Shown here piece after piece: positions 34,548 to 43,645 of a DNA stretch of 64,000 bases. The position numbers and the translations under genes are program-made. Source of the stretch: Methanosarcina sp. UBA289 (GTDB lineage: Archaea > Halobacteriota > Methanosarcinia > Methanosarcinales > Methanosarcinaceae). Numbering within the stretch: position 1 is the stretch's first letter; each line of letters starts with the position of its first letter. The stretch is from the NCBI GenBank assembly GCA_002496565.1, contig DAKJ01000018.1:124001-188000 (forward strand), in the 5' to 3' direction. The notes beneath the pieces were generated by a model that was not told the origin of the DNA, ran no database searches, and worked only from the letters and a program-made list of their open reading frames with translations.

Positions 34548-36827
34548 TTACTTTTTTAATAAATCTCGGAGATTAAAAAATAGTATGGTATCTCCAGTTG
34601 TGCTAGATTTGCTACTTATATCTCTTATGGGACGAGCATCCTCAAGATTAAAAGGAGGCATCTCTGGATAAAATTCTACAGCAGAGAACGTGGGCGATTG
34701 AATCTCTATAGATATATCTTTTCCTGCAATGCGAGTTATTGAAGGAGAAATGAGAAGAAAAATTAGAGCTATTTCAGCTAGTAAAAACTGGTTTAAATTC
34801 TCTTTAACATCATTCCAAATAGCATATACCATTAACAAAAGAATAAGAACAAAAATCAATAGGAAAATTATGCGTTTATGCCATTTATATAAAGGCGAAT
34901 AAAGCCACCAAACATGCCACGGAGGTTTTATCTGGTAGGTCCAGATATTTCCTAGCAGTTTCTTTGCAACTTGCTGTGTATTTGTTAGTGAACTATTAAG
35001 GGAAATAAATTTTATCAACTTCTCATTACATAGCTTTAGTTTATCATATACTTTCAAAGGCTCCCATATTATCACAGTCCCCCGTACTATCCAAGGCTTG
35101 CGTACTATCCAGGGCTTCTCTTTTTCCATTCCTAAGTTAACACAGTCGATGAGTTTTTCTTTGGCTTGTAAATAATTTCCCATTTTACAGTAACATATCC
35201 CCAAAAAGTAAAGAGCATAAGCATCTACCCTGTTATTCTCATGAGATTTTATTTTCTCCAAGTCCCTAACAATAGTAATGAGTTCTTCTTGATATTTTCC
35301 AGATTTCTCTCCACAATTATATTTTGCTCTGAGGTATCTAGCATACGCATGCCAGAGAAGATATAAAGAAAACGTATTATCCCATTTAATAGCCTGGTCA
35401 AAAGATTCCATAGCGTCTCTATAATTATGTTTTTCAATGTCTATCTGACCTTTAAGGCACCACCCCCATCCCATTCTACGAGCATATCTATCAAACTCCC
35501 GAGTACCACGTCGAAGTTTCTCACCTGTCTGCTTTATATCATAAAAATCATTATCTTTAGTATTTTCTTCTATTTTGGGGTATAAATCAAGATAATCCTT
35601 TATTTGTGAATATGCTTCATCCAAGTTCCTAAAACTTAAAAGAAGCCATCCTAAATTATTGCGTGTGAATAAATCAGATTTATCTGTACTTAGAGCTCTC
35701 TGAAATGCTTCTTTTGCTTTTGTTGGTTCATTAAGCCTATAAAGCACTATACCTTTTAGATTTAGAATCTCAATATCATTAGGATTTTGCTTCAAAGCTT
35801 TTAAGAAGCATTTATATGCTTCTTTATAATCATTATGCGAGCCCAGTTTAAAATGTGAAAGTCCTTCCATACTCAGTGCATCAAAAATATTATTTTTTTT
35901 GTATTTTTCTTCATCAGTTTTTTTCGTAGTTATCTTCACCATTTTTTTCTTAGACTTTCCTTCGTTTTTAAGGGCTTTTTTAAAAGCTTTTATTGCTTTG
36001 GGGTATTCTTCAAGAAAATAGTAAGCCATACCTTCATTGAATCTTATGTTATAGGCTTCCGGAGCTAATTTAGTAGCTTTATCACATGCTTTATATGCTT
36101 CTTTTACCAATACGTCACAACATCTCAATTTAGCTAGTAATATTGCTTTATAAATATAGGGCAGAGGATCTTCGTTTTTATCATTTTCCTTCACTTTAAT
36201 CGCTCTATCGAACATTTCACACGCTTTATCGTACTGCTTGCACTCGTAGTAAATTAAACCGGCACTTTTTAAAGTATCTAAAGTCTCTGAATCTTCAGGC
36301 TGAGGATTAATTATACTAAATGCTTCTATTGCTTTATCATATTCTTTAAGTAAATAATAGACAATACCCAGTTTTTTTAGAATGCTATTATTTTTTTGGT
36401 TTCTATTTTCATCTCTTATTTTCTCCAGTTTTTCTTTAGATTTTTTTAACATATCTTCTGCATGATTTGGTAAAATACAATATCTCTTCTGCAGTTCTTC
36501 TTCAAATTTCCTGAGAGTTATTCCTGCAAAACATAGTATTTCAGCAGCGTGTTCAGATCTTTCAGAGAGAAATGCAGTACTTACTGCATGTTGAGTGTGT
36601 TTCTGACAAGTATTTAAAATATCTAAAGCTTGACAAAAAGAATTATACGCTTCATTGTATTCTTCGAGGAAATAATGTGCTATTCCCTTGAACTTTAATG
36701 CTTGAATTTGATTTTTATTATATTTGGAGGACTCTTTTTTAAAAAATTGTATAGATTCTTTATACTGCCCTTTGAAAAAATAATTATAACCTATGTTATA
36801 GTTATCTTTTGCATCTAACGGATTCAT
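34548..36827 (-). CDS. TPR-repeat membrane protein, paralog of neighbour
   Basis: 759 residues with about ten or more TPR units (NYNIGYNYFFKGQYKESIQF; DIEILNLKGIVLYRLNEPTK), an inserted Lys-rich stretch near residues 294-315 and the same C-terminal module as the gene to its left: PPWHVWWLYSPLYKWHKRI, two membrane segments and an acidic tail with PEMPPFNLED. AAGGTG before the ATG is a good ribosome binding site. The lower GC and different codon mix compared with the neighbour argue for divergence after an old duplication. Function unknown; a cytoplasmic-face scaffold anchored in the membrane is likely. Confidence 0.85.
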   Translation of the reverse strand: MNPLDAKDNYNIGYNYFFKGQYKESIQFFKKESSKYNKNQIQALKFKGIAHYFLEEYNEAYNSFCQALDILNTCQKHTQHAVSTAFLSERSEHAAEILCFAGITLRKFEEELQKRYCILPNHAEDMLKKSKEKLEKIRDENRNQKNNSILKKLGIVYYLLKEYDKAIEAFSIINPQPEDSETLDTLKSAGLIYYECKQYDKACEMFDRAIKVKENDKNEDPLPYIYKAILLAKLRCCDVLVKEAYKACDKATKLAPEAYNIRFNEGMAYYFLEEYPKAIKAFKKALKNEGKSKKKMVKITTKKTDEEKYKKNNIFDALSMEGLSHFKLGSHNDYKEAYKCFLKALKQNPNDIEILNLKGIVLYRLNEPTKAKEAFQRALSTDKSDLFTRNNLGWLLLSFRNLDEAYSQIKDYLDLYPKIEENTKDNDFYDIKQTGEKLRRGTREFDRYARRMGWGWCLKGQIDIEKHNYRDAMESFDQAIKWDNTFSLYLLWHAYARYLRAKYNCGEKSGKYQEELITIVRDLEKIKSHENNRVDAYALYFLGICYCKMGNYLQAKEKLIDCVNLGMEKEKPWIVRKPWIVRGTVIIWEPLKVYDKLKLCNEKLIKFISLNSSLTNTQQVAKKLLGNIWTYQIKPPWHVWWLYSPLYKWHKRIIFLLIFVLILLLMVYAIWNDVKENLNQFLLAEIALIFLLISPSITRIAGKDISIEIQSPTFSAVEFYPEMPPFNLEDARPIRDISSKSSTTGDTILFFNLRDLLKK

Positions 36828-37126
36828 ATAAACACCTTGAGGATTGTAATATATGTTTATATGCTGAGATATATATTAGAGATATTATAAAAGATATCAG
36901 AAACTATTTTTCTAAAATTAAATATATTTTGTAAAAAAATAATGATTAACCTAATGTTATTACTGAAAATTAGCCACAGTACACTAGATTTTGAAATCAT
37001 GAAGAATTTTTAACCTTTTGAGCCTATATAGGAGAACCTGAACTATAATACTGGAAGTCTTTGGAATCCAACCATTTAAAAGTCCTTAACCTTAATTTTT
37101 ACATTAGAGATAGCCAATATTTACTT
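36828..37126. other. Intergenic gap without recognised features
   Basis: 299 bp, AT-rich. The region upstream of the TPR paralog has TATATTAGAGATATTATA-like AT runs that may hold its promoter; no gene or repeat is seen. Confidence 0.4.
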
Positions 37127-37288
37127 TCATTTCTTCTTTTCCGGCGGCAATCTGATAATGAATCTGACATTTTTCAAGGTCAGGTTACTGATGATAAGGG
37201 GCTTTTGCTTTAATCCTTCTATTTTCAGGCTTTCTATGTGCGCATCCTTTATTGTAATAGTTTTAGTTCTTGCGTATTTCTCAGACAT
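37127..37288 (-). CDS. Small basic protein, 53 aa
   Basis: An open frame of 54 codons beginning at an ATG with GAGATG upstream. The protein starts MSEKYARTKTITIKDAHIES, continues with alternating hydrophobic and polar residues (LIISNLTLKNVRFII) and ends in a basic PPEKKK tail. The composition looks like a real small beta-rich protein, not random AT-rich translation. I know no family. It lies on the same strand as, and 230 bp downstream of, rps27ae. Confidence 0.5.
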   Translation of the reverse strand: MSEKYARTKTITIKDAHIESLKIEGLKQKPLIISNLTLKNVRFIIRLPPEKKK

Positions 37289-37518
37289 TTTTCATCTCTT
37301 TCTTGCATTTTTGGCGTCAAGTTCATAAATATAATATTCCAAAAATAAATTAGTTTCCATCCACAGATCCAATTTTGAGAATTAGATTCTGGTTTTCCAA
37401 TTTTTCGGCGCAGATGATCAGAAAGCTTGAATGAGGCAAAGATGAGAAAATGAAAAGAACCACAGGAAAATCCCTGCGGTTCGGGTTGAAAAAGAGTCAG
37501 ATAAATTCTTGAAATGGG

Positions 37519-37668
37519 TTACTTCTTGAATTCTGTATAGCCGCACTTTCCGCAGGCGAGGCGGTTCTTGTGATCGGCGAGGAATGTACCTGGTCCACAT
37601 CTGGGACAGAACTGTTTAATTCTGGTTACGGAGTCGCCCTGGACTTTATAGTAATCTTTTACTGCCAT
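37519..37668 (-). CDS. rps27ae: Ribosomal protein S27ae
   Basis: 49 residues, starting MAVKDYYKVQG. The zinc ribbon is formed by CPRC (about 21-24) and CGKC (about 39-42). It is a small-subunit ribosomal protein specific to archaea and eukaryotes. The stop codon of rps24e lies 15 bp upstream of its start; both belong to the information-processing operon. In many archaea the next gene is kae1, but here it is separated by the TPR genes. Confidence 0.95.
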   Translation of the reverse strand: MAVKDYYKVQGDSVTRIKQFCPRCGPGTFLADHKNRLACGKCGYTEFKK

Positions 37669-37683
37669 GTATATGCACCTCGC

Positions 37684-37989
37684 TTAAGCCTCTTCTCCCT
37701 CGGTCTCAGTTCCTGGAATAGCGTTTCTCTTCAAGACGTATTCCAGCTCTACCTCCTTCATGCGATCAGCATTCTCGTAGAGTTTGGCATAGCCCTTGCC
37801 TTCCTGTACTCCATATTCGGTTTTGATTCTCTGGATTACCAGCAGTTCAAGAGGGGCGTTCAGCATTGCAGCGAGTTTATTCTTTATGTCATTTCTGGAA
37901 GGAGTCGAACCTTCATATTTCACAATGAAATCCAGTTCCCTTCGATTTAAAAGTGAATTATTCTTGTCTTTAAGAATTCTTATATCCAT
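37684..37989 (-). CDS. rps24e: Ribosomal protein S24e
   Basis: 101 residues, matching archaeal S24e (MDIRILKDKNNSLLNRRELD at the start, PSRNDIKNKLAAML in the middle, KTEYGVQEGKGYAKLYEN later). Binds 16S rRNA in the small subunit. Starts inside the end of the dephospho-CoA kinase gene (20-bp overlap), so the two are translationally coupled. The C-terminal tail is acidic, as usual. Confidence 0.95.
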   Translation of the reverse strand: MDIRILKDKNNSLLNRRELDFIVKYEGSTPSRNDIKNKLAAMLNAPLELLVIQRIKTEYGVQEGKGYAKLYENADRMKEVELEYVLKRNAIPGTETEGEEA

Positions 37990-38557
37990 CTAAAATTCTC
38001 CGTAGCTTGTCCAATTCGTAATTCTGATTTTTGCTGATGAGTTTCTCAAAGAGAGTTCTGATCTCCCCTTTTTTTTCCTCAGTGACCTTCACAAAGACCA
38101 CACCCTCATCGGGCTGTCCATACAGGACCACAGCATTCAGAGGAGCCAGAAGGATTACAGGAAGGGTTGCCAGATCCTCTTCTCCTCTTACAAAGATCCT
38201 GAGAGGTTTTTCGGAAGCAAAAGCTTCACAAAGGGTTTTAATCAACTCATCGGTAATAATTCCTGCAGGGTTGTCCACAGATACTTCGTCGTAAACTTTG
38301 TCCATATTCCGGGCTGAGACATCACTGGAAACCGGTTTCCTTTTGGTGCGGTTGTCCACAATACAGATGTCTGGAATAATCCCGGACTCAAGCAGGTGGA
38401 AAGTAGTAACATCACCTACGGATATAAGTTTTGTGGGGCTTCCAAGCTCCCCTGCAAACTTCTCAATAGTATCCCTGCCCCTGCCTCTGTAGAGTGTACC
38501 CAGGGGTTTCTTCATCAGTGGACGAAGTTCTCTCGGAAGCTCAATATGAACACTCAA
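37970..38557 (-). CDS. GTP-dependent dephospho-CoA kinase
   Basis: 195 residues of the DUF359 family, shown in archaea to phosphorylate dephospho-CoA with GTP, the last step of CoA synthesis. Features are LPRELRPLMKKPLGTLYRG, ISVGDVTTFHLLESG, the IVDNRTKRKP loop, the NPAGIITDELI segment and VRGEEDLATLPVILLAP. The start is a TTG eight bases after AAGGTG. It lies one base from the stop of rpoE2. CoA supply is also relevant to the phosphopantetheine-dependent carrier protein elsewhere in the window, though the two need not be linked. Confidence 0.93.
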   Translation of the reverse strand: MSVHIELPRELRPLMKKPLGTLYRGRGRDTIEKFAGELGSPTKLISVGDVTTFHLLESGIIPDICIVDNRTKRKPVSSDVSARNMDKVYDEVSVDNPAGIITDELIKTLCEAFASEKPLRIFVRGEEDLATLPVILLAPLNAVVLYGQPDEGVVFVKVTEEKKGEIRTLFEKLISKNQNYELDKLRRILDGYKNS

Positions 38558-38558
38558 A

Positions 38559-38744
38559 TCAGCGCACCTTCAGAGCAAATTTATCCGGAATGTCAACCCC
38601 AAGCTTTTTTGCTATTTCTGAGCGTTCAGCGTCCAGGATAATTACAAGCCCACTCCATTCCTCCGCAAGGTCCGAAGTCCCGCAGATGGGGCAGTTTTGC
38701 CCTTCCAGGACTCTCATGCAGTGTCTACATACTTTTTCTGCCAT
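38559..38744 (-). CDS. rpoE2: RNA polymerase subunit E'' (Spt4)
   Basis: 61 residues with a zinc ribbon (CRHC near 6-9, CPIC near 18-21) followed by WSGLVIILDAERSEIAKKLG. It is the archaeal Spt4 homologue that pairs with Spt5 (NusG-like) to keep RNA polymerase processive. Located between rpoE1 and the dephospho-CoA kinase, as in many archaea. Confidence 0.95.
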   Translation of the reverse strand: MAEKVCRHCMRVLEGQNCPICGTSDLAEEWSGLVIILDAERSEIAKKLGVDIPDKFALKVR

Positions 38745-38761
38745 AAAAATCCTCTTCCTAA

Positions 38762-39346
38762 TCAGGCGGCTCCTTCAGTAACAGCTTCATGAGACTGCTT
38801 CTTTTTACGAGCTTCTTCTAGCCACTGCAGCTTTCCGAGAGCAGTCTGACGCATGGTAAGGCCTATTTTGCTTTCCTTAGGTTCTCTTTCGTTGATACTG
38901 ACAGCAACAACCCTGGCTCTTACATGGTCACCTTCAGCAATGGATTTGCCTCCATTCTTTGTCACAAGCCTTGCGTTCTTGGCGTCGTATGAAATAAAGT
39001 CATCCGTAATCTGGCTGACGTGAAGCAATCCGTCCATTGGCCCCATACCTACGAAAACTCCGAAACCAACGGCCTCAACAACTTCACCCTCAATAATCTC
39101 CTGGAGTTCAGGCACGAACATTATTGCTTCGAATGTTACATCATAATATACTGCCCCGTCTCCTACGAGGATGTGCCCTTCCCCTATCTCGACGATCTTG
39201 CAAATCGCAACGAGGGAACCAAGTTTTTTGTCAACCTGCCCCTCAAGTTTTTCTCTTAACGCGTTTTTAACAGTTTGCGCCACCTCTTCCCCTAAAAGGG
39301 TAGGAGGAATACGAACAGTATCAACGAGCTTCATCATTTTATACAT
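38762..39346 (-). CDS. rpoE1: RNA polymerase subunit E' (Rpo7)
   Basis: 194 residues. N-terminal RNP-like domain (LVDTVRIPPTLLGEEVAQTV...) and C-terminal S1/OB domain (GEVVEAVGFGVFVGMGPMDG; VTKNGGKSIAEGDHVRARVV; KIGLTMRQTALGKLQWL). It forms the stalk of RNA polymerase with Rpo4 and contacts the nascent RNA. GGTGAT precedes the ATG at 39346. The gene is followed 17 bp later by rpoE2. Confidence 0.96.
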   Translation of the reverse strand: MYKMMKLVDTVRIPPTLLGEEVAQTVKNALREKLEGQVDKKLGSLVAICKIVEIGEGHILVGDGAVYYDVTFEAIMFVPELQEIIEGEVVEAVGFGVFVGMGPMDGLLHVSQITDDFISYDAKNARLVTKNGGKSIAEGDHVRARVVAVSINEREPKESKIGLTMRQTALGKLQWLEEARKKKQSHEAVTEGAA

Positions 39347-39402
39347 CTGCTAATCACCCGTAAAAACAATTAATTTAATGCTGCCCGGTAAAATAACATG
39401 GT

Positions 39403-39771
39403 TCAGACAAAGTCCAGTTTGTTTTTCTGGCGTAAGGATATGGTTTGGATTCCTTTTTCAGCAAGCCTGCGCTTCAACCCGATGTCGTTTGTCAGGACAG
39501 CTGCTCCCATTTCCGTTGCCAGCCTGAGAATTACATCATCTGCAGGGCCTACAGCAGGAGTTATACGCTCGCATCTGTCCATCATGGACCTGGCAACCTT
39601 TGCAGCCGTTCTGTCCGAACCTCTTTCCCGCTTTATGAGTTTTTCTATCTCGAATACTACAGCCTCAGGCACAAAAAATTCGTCAAATCCCAGCCTTTTA
39701 AGTTCTTCAAAAATATCTACTCCGAACTGGACCGGGATCATGAACCCATTAGTATCGATTATAACTTTCAA
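39403..39771 (-). CDS. PIN-domain nuclease, Fcf1/VapC9-like
   Basis: 122 residues. Acidic active-site residues are seen at IIDTNGFM (Asp6), EAVVFEIEKL, DDVILRLA and LTNDIGLKRRL, as in PIN-fold ribonucleases. Its position between aIF2-gamma and rpoE1 is conserved in archaea, and such members are considered ribosome-biogenesis nucleases related to Fcf1/Utp24 and not toxins; no antitoxin gene adjoins it. The start is a TTG that overlaps the stop of aIF2-gamma. Confidence 0.88.
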   Translation of the reverse strand: MKVIIDTNGFMIPVQFGVDIFEELKRLGFDEFFVPEAVVFEIEKLIKRERGSDRTAAKVARSMMDRCERITPAVGPADDVILRLATEMGAAVLTNDIGLKRRLAEKGIQTISLRQKNKLDFV

Positions 39772-40994
39772 CTCTTAATTACCCCTACTCCAATAAGCCG
39801 CCACCGAGAGTCAATTCTCCTGCTGATAGCAACCCTTGATCCGATAGCTGCACTAATAGGGCGTTTAAGGGCAACCTGTGCTTCATTTTTCCTGGCACTT
39901 GTAACCACTCCAACTGTGGTTGCAGTTCCTATATTGAGCATGAGAGGTTCACTTGTCTTGATTTCGTTGATTTTTTCTTCCCTTGTAACTCCTACTACCC
40001 TATCGAGCAGGTGTAATTCCATGACGAACTGGTGCCTAGTGTCGGGAAGGGTCCCAGGTGCGCCTGCAATCTGTCCTGTTAAAGAGTCACCTTTTGTCAG
40101 GGTAGGGTCAAGATGAGTTCCAATAGCCAAAAGACCTCCGGGAGTTGCTTCATCCACCTTTGTCGTGCCTGCAAAGATAGATGAAATCGTTGTTAAAATC
40201 GGAACCCATCGTGTAACGCCTTCGGTTGTAACCTTAATTCCTGGCCTTATTTCCAGCTCGTCTCCCGGATGAAGGGCTCCTTCAGTCAGAGTTCCTCCGA
40301 TAACTCCTCCGCGCATTTCATCAATTGAAGCCCCTGGTTTGTTAATGTCAAAAGAACGGGCAATCAACATGCTGGCAGGCTTATCCATTTTATGGACAGG
40401 AGCAGGAATCACGGTTTCCAGAGTATCGATAAGGACATCAATATTGATGTTCTGCTGGGCAGAGATCGGGATTACAGGAGCATTTTCTGCGACCGTGCCT
40501 TTAACAAATTCCTTTATTTGATGATAGTTCTCGAGAAGGCGCTCCTTAGATACAAGGTCGATCTTGTTTTGTACTATCACTATATTTTTAATCCCTATAA
40601 TATCCAGGGCCATAAGGTGTTCTTTTGTCTGGGGCTGCGGACAGTCTTCGTTTGCTGCAATTACCAGCACTGCACCGTCCATAATCGCAGCGCCTGAAAG
40701 CATAGTCGCCATCAGGGTTTCGTGCCCAGGAGCGTCTACAAAGGACACAGTCCTGTGCTCTTCTGTCTTTTCTCCACAGTTAGGGCAGGTCTTTTCTACT
40801 GTGTAACATTGGGGGGAAGGACATTTGGGACACTTCATGAATAGGGAGTCTGCATACCCCAATCTGATAGAAATCCCTCTTTTTACTTCCTCACTATGTG
40901 TATCTGTCCAAAAGCCTGATAGGGCTTTAACAAGTGTAGTTTTTCCATGGTCGACATGGCCTACCATGCCGATATTAACACAAGGCTGACTCAA
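39768..40994 (-). CDS. Translation initiation factor aIF2 gamma
   Basis: 408 residues. GTPase motifs are GHVDHGKTTL (near 11-20), DAPGHE and NKIDLV. A zinc knuckle is inserted in the G domain (CPKCPSP and CPNCGEK). Beta-barrel domains 2 and 3 follow. As part of aIF2 it carries initiator Met-tRNA to the small subunit. The start is a TTG with GGAGGAAA nine bases before it, and a TTATATCGG box about 35 bp upstream is the probable promoter of the operon running aIF2-gamma, PIN protein, rpoE1, rpoE2, dephospho-CoA kinase, rps24e, rps27ae. Confidence 0.97.
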   Translation of the reverse strand: MSQPCVNIGMVGHVDHGKTTLVKALSGFWTDTHSEEVKRGISIRLGYADSLFMKCPKCPSPQCYTVEKTCPNCGEKTEEHRTVSFVDAPGHETLMATMLSGAAIMDGAVLVIAANEDCPQPQTKEHLMALDIIGIKNIVIVQNKIDLVSKERLLENYHQIKEFVKGTVAENAPVIPISAQQNINIDVLIDTLETVIPAPVHKMDKPASMLIARSFDINKPGASIDEMRGGVIGGTLTEGALHPGDELEIRPGIKVTTEGVTRWVPILTTISSIFAGTTKVDEATPGGLLAIGTHLDPTLTKGDSLTGQIAGAPGTLPDTRHQFVMELHLLDRVVGVTREEKINEIKTSEPLMLNIGTATTVGVVTSARKNEAQVALKRPISAAIGSRVAISRRIDSRWRLIGVGVIKS

Positions 40995-41343
40995 GTTGTA
41001 ATTTCCTCCAGTAAAGTGAAGTGATCCGATATAAGGCAGGTCTTTATCCTAAACCTGAACCATAAAATTTGGAATTACTTTTTCCAGTAGGTCCGCAGAT
41101 TCCAACCCTTAACTAATCTGGTCTGTAATTGAAATGAAACATATAAACTAAAATGGGACTTGGGGAGCGGAAATATTCTCCTGCCCATTCTTTAATCTGG
41201 ATTTCCTGGATTGAAAATCCGGGTAAATTCTATTATTATGTTTTTTTATCGCTGTTTAAGGCTTGCAGATTCAGGCGATACTTTTAAAGTTTACGGTATC
41301 CTGCATAGTTAATATCTACTAATGCCGGAAAGCCTTAATAAAT
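40995..41343. other. Intergenic region with operon promoter
   Basis: 349 bp. The minus-strand promoter of the aIF2-gamma operon lies at its left end (TATA-like box near 41030). Two short inverted repeats (CAGATT/AATCTG near 41096-41121 and GGATTT/AAATCC near 41200-41220) could be terminators of the purP-like transcript. No gene is seen. Confidence 0.4.
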
Positions 41344-42507
41344 TTATGTGACGATGGCGTCAAGTTTCTCCAATTCCAGTGCACGCTTGATCTCAAAGGC
41401 CAACCTTCTTCCGGTACTCATTGGTTTTCTCCAGAGCGAGTTGCCGTAAGAATGACCTACTGACATATGAACATTGGTCCCACCGCCTACTCTTGGGGCC
41501 ACATCATAAATGTAGAAGTTAAGATCTTTATCAACGCAAGTCTGCAAGCAGAAAGGCCCTATGATCCCAGGAGCATAGTGTTCCTGAGTAGCTTTTACAT
41601 ATTTTTCCCCCATTTCGAACACTTTCTCAAGAAGAGACTCGCGAAGGGTTGCGGAATTATGCCCGCAGACCGTATATTCGGGGGTTAACTGGCTTTCAGC
41701 CAGGGCCATTTGCTGAGGGGCAGGAAGCCTTACATGTCCATCAAGGCTGGTCTCAAAGCGCCAGTCAATTCCAAGAAGTTCCAGCTTACTCATTTTCGGT
41801 TCGATTGGAGAGTAGAACATATCAAGGTTAAACACAGGACCTATAATATAACGCTCTATTCTTGCGTTTTCAAGAGCTTCCTGAGTAATAACTCCCTGTC
41901 TTATAAGAGCCTCAGATTTCTCTAAATATTCCTTATAACTTGAAGCGGTAAAAAATCCCCTTTCGAGTTTTTTTACGGCATGAGGGAGCTTGACCATTAC
42001 AAGTTCGTTAATATCCTTTGGAGACTCTATTTTTTCAGGGAAAGGAAGTCCTGCTTTTTCCAGAATCCAGTAATAACTCTGCTGCTCACTCCGTTCCTCG
42101 CTTCGAAGGAGGTTCCTGCTTCCTACGAGAGGCACTCTGAATTTTTCTTCGATCTCATCTATACTGCAGTAGGAGGTAAAGGAACGATTAGGGACAAAAA
42201 GTACATTTTCATCAACTAGTTTCTTCTGGTTTTCAGGCAGGAGAATCTCGTTATATTTTTTGAAAACAACGGTCTCGTCAACAATCCCCCTCTTTACCTT
42301 CCCATAAATGTCTCTCTGGGCCCTGAAATATTCACTATACGTTTTTTCCCTGCCAGCTTGGCAGACTGCAAGAGTCCTGAATTCCTCTTCAACTGCCCCG
42401 TCGCAGATGTCGAGCCCTGAATGAGAGCCTATAGTTCCGATTTTTATCTTATCAGCGTGAGTATAATAGCCTTCAACGATTTCCTTAATTTCTTTCCTGT
42501 CAATCAT
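41344..42507 (-). CDS. PurP-family ATP-grasp ligase
   Basis: 387 residues. The N-terminal domain has KIGTIGSHSGLDICDGAVEEEF; the ATP-grasp part has LVGSRNLLRSEERSEQQSYY, GVFYSPIE-like acidic segments and YAPGIIGPFCLQTCVDKDLN; the C terminus ends MSTGRRLAFEIKRALE. PurP makes FAICAR from AICAR, formate and ATP in methanogens. Some archaea carry two or more PurP-like proteins, and the replacement of several conserved stretches (for example SARIVAGTN-like by VAPRVGGGTN) leaves room for a paralog with a different substrate. Confidence 0.85.
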   Translation of the reverse strand: MIDRKEIKEIVEGYYTHADKIKIGTIGSHSGLDICDGAVEEEFRTLAVCQAGREKTYSEYFRAQRDIYGKVKRGIVDETVVFKKYNEILLPENQKKLVDENVLFVPNRSFTSYCSIDEIEEKFRVPLVGSRNLLRSEERSEQQSYYWILEKAGLPFPEKIESPKDINELVMVKLPHAVKKLERGFFTASSYKEYLEKSEALIRQGVITQEALENARIERYIIGPVFNLDMFYSPIEPKMSKLELLGIDWRFETSLDGHVRLPAPQQMALAESQLTPEYTVCGHNSATLRESLLEKVFEMGEKYVKATQEHYAPGIIGPFCLQTCVDKDLNFYIYDVAPRVGGGTNVHMSVGHSYGNSLWRKPMSTGRRLAFEIKRALELEKLDAIVT

Positions 42508-42828
42508 ATTTGATGTTCCTTGGCTTTGGAAATAATCCTTTCAATGAGATTGATAATCGGTATAACTTTTCAAACCTGCTACTTAAGTAGAGATTCCTCA
42601 AAATGCAAGTCTTGTGACTATTTGCCAGGTATTATGAAGTAAAAATCCTGATAGGTTTTCCCCATTAACGGCTTTACCTATTAAATCCCTTCCTAATATA
42701 AGTAATCATTTATATAATGGAAGGAAAACCAGAAAAGCTCTAAAGCCAGGAAAAAGCAGCCCAGAACAGATATCTGAAATATTCCATTGGTTTACGGGCC
42801 CTGATTTTCCATAATTTTTGACGCTTTT
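42508..42828. other. Intergenic gap without recognised features
   Basis: 321 bp between the PurP-like and SpoIIM-like genes, both on the minus strand. I see the AT-rich promoter area of the former and no gene or repeat. Confidence 0.4.
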
Positions 42829-43572
42829 TTAAATAAAACTCAATATAAAAGGCGTAATAAAAGCCTCAATTATAGCTGCAACCAGAAGAAGAGGCAGGAT
42901 CCAACGGAAATAAAATATGAGTCCTTCTTTAAATTCTCTTTTGATCTGGGTAGGTCTGCCTATAAGGGCAGAAAATACCTGGTATCCGAGCCGAAGTCCT
43001 ATGGCCGCGGCCAGGAAGACCATTGGCAGTTCCACTATCCCGTGGGGGAGAAGAGCAAGCAAAATGAAGAGCATACCTTTTTCCTGGGCTACAAGATAAG
43101 CTATCACTCCCACAAGATATCCATTGAAAGCGATAAAAAGTACTGGAAGAACGCCCAGCGCCAGCCCAAGTACCAGGAAAAGCAGGCTTACAAAAGAATT
43201 GTTAAGAAAGATTACGAGCATTATGAAAAGAGGATTCATCGTCATAATTGGTTCAAAGCGAGAACTGAAACTTTCTCTGAGAGAATCAGCCATAGAAGGG
43301 AAATATTCAGCTGAAATATAACCTGCAACTAAGGATCCAAAAAATACAAAGCTGATGATAAGTATATACGGCCAGATAAAACGCACATATCCAGTAAACC
43401 CTTTTTTCGGGTCTTTTCGGATACTGCGCCAGGTGCCTGCCGAACTGCTCCTGGGAAAAAAATCATTCTCCTCTGCAGCATATACCCTGTTTTCCATTTT
43501 TTCTTCAGGAGTTTCTGACATCTGTACTCCTGCTCTTATCTCTTCTGAATTATGATCGTCCTCTCTTTCCAT
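42829..43572 (-). CDS. SpoIIM/DUF95-family membrane protein
   Basis: 247 residues: an acidic soluble N terminus of about 70 residues, then five or six hydrophobic segments. FLNNSFVSLLFLVLG, FNGYLVGVIAYL and LLPHGIVELPMVFLAAAIG are the signatures of the stage II sporulation M/DUF95 family, in which HGxxE is the most conserved element. In non-sporulating archaea the role is unknown. GGTAGGT precedes the ATG. The DUF63 gene ends 74 bp upstream on the same strand. Confidence 0.85.
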   Translation of the reverse strand: MEREDDHNSEEIRAGVQMSETPEEKMENRVYAAEENDFFPRSSSAGTWRSIRKDPKKGFTGYVRFIWPYILIISFVFFGSLVAGYISAEYFPSMADSLRESFSSRFEPIMTMNPLFIMLVIFLNNSFVSLLFLVLGLALGVLPVLFIAFNGYLVGVIAYLVAQEKGMLFILLALLPHGIVELPMVFLAAAIGLRLGYQVFSALIGRPTQIKREFKEGLIFYFRWILPLLLVAAIIEAFITPFILSFI

Positions 43573-43645
43573 ACCTACCCCACCAATAATTCTGATTTAT
43601 TAATCCTGATCCAAATACATATGGCGCCTGTCAAATACCTTTTTC

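Noticed and set aside
39403..39771. VapC toxin of a toxin-antitoxin pair
   Set aside because: No antitoxin gene; conserved position between aIF2-gamma and rpoE1 fits an Fcf1-like housekeeping nuclease better.
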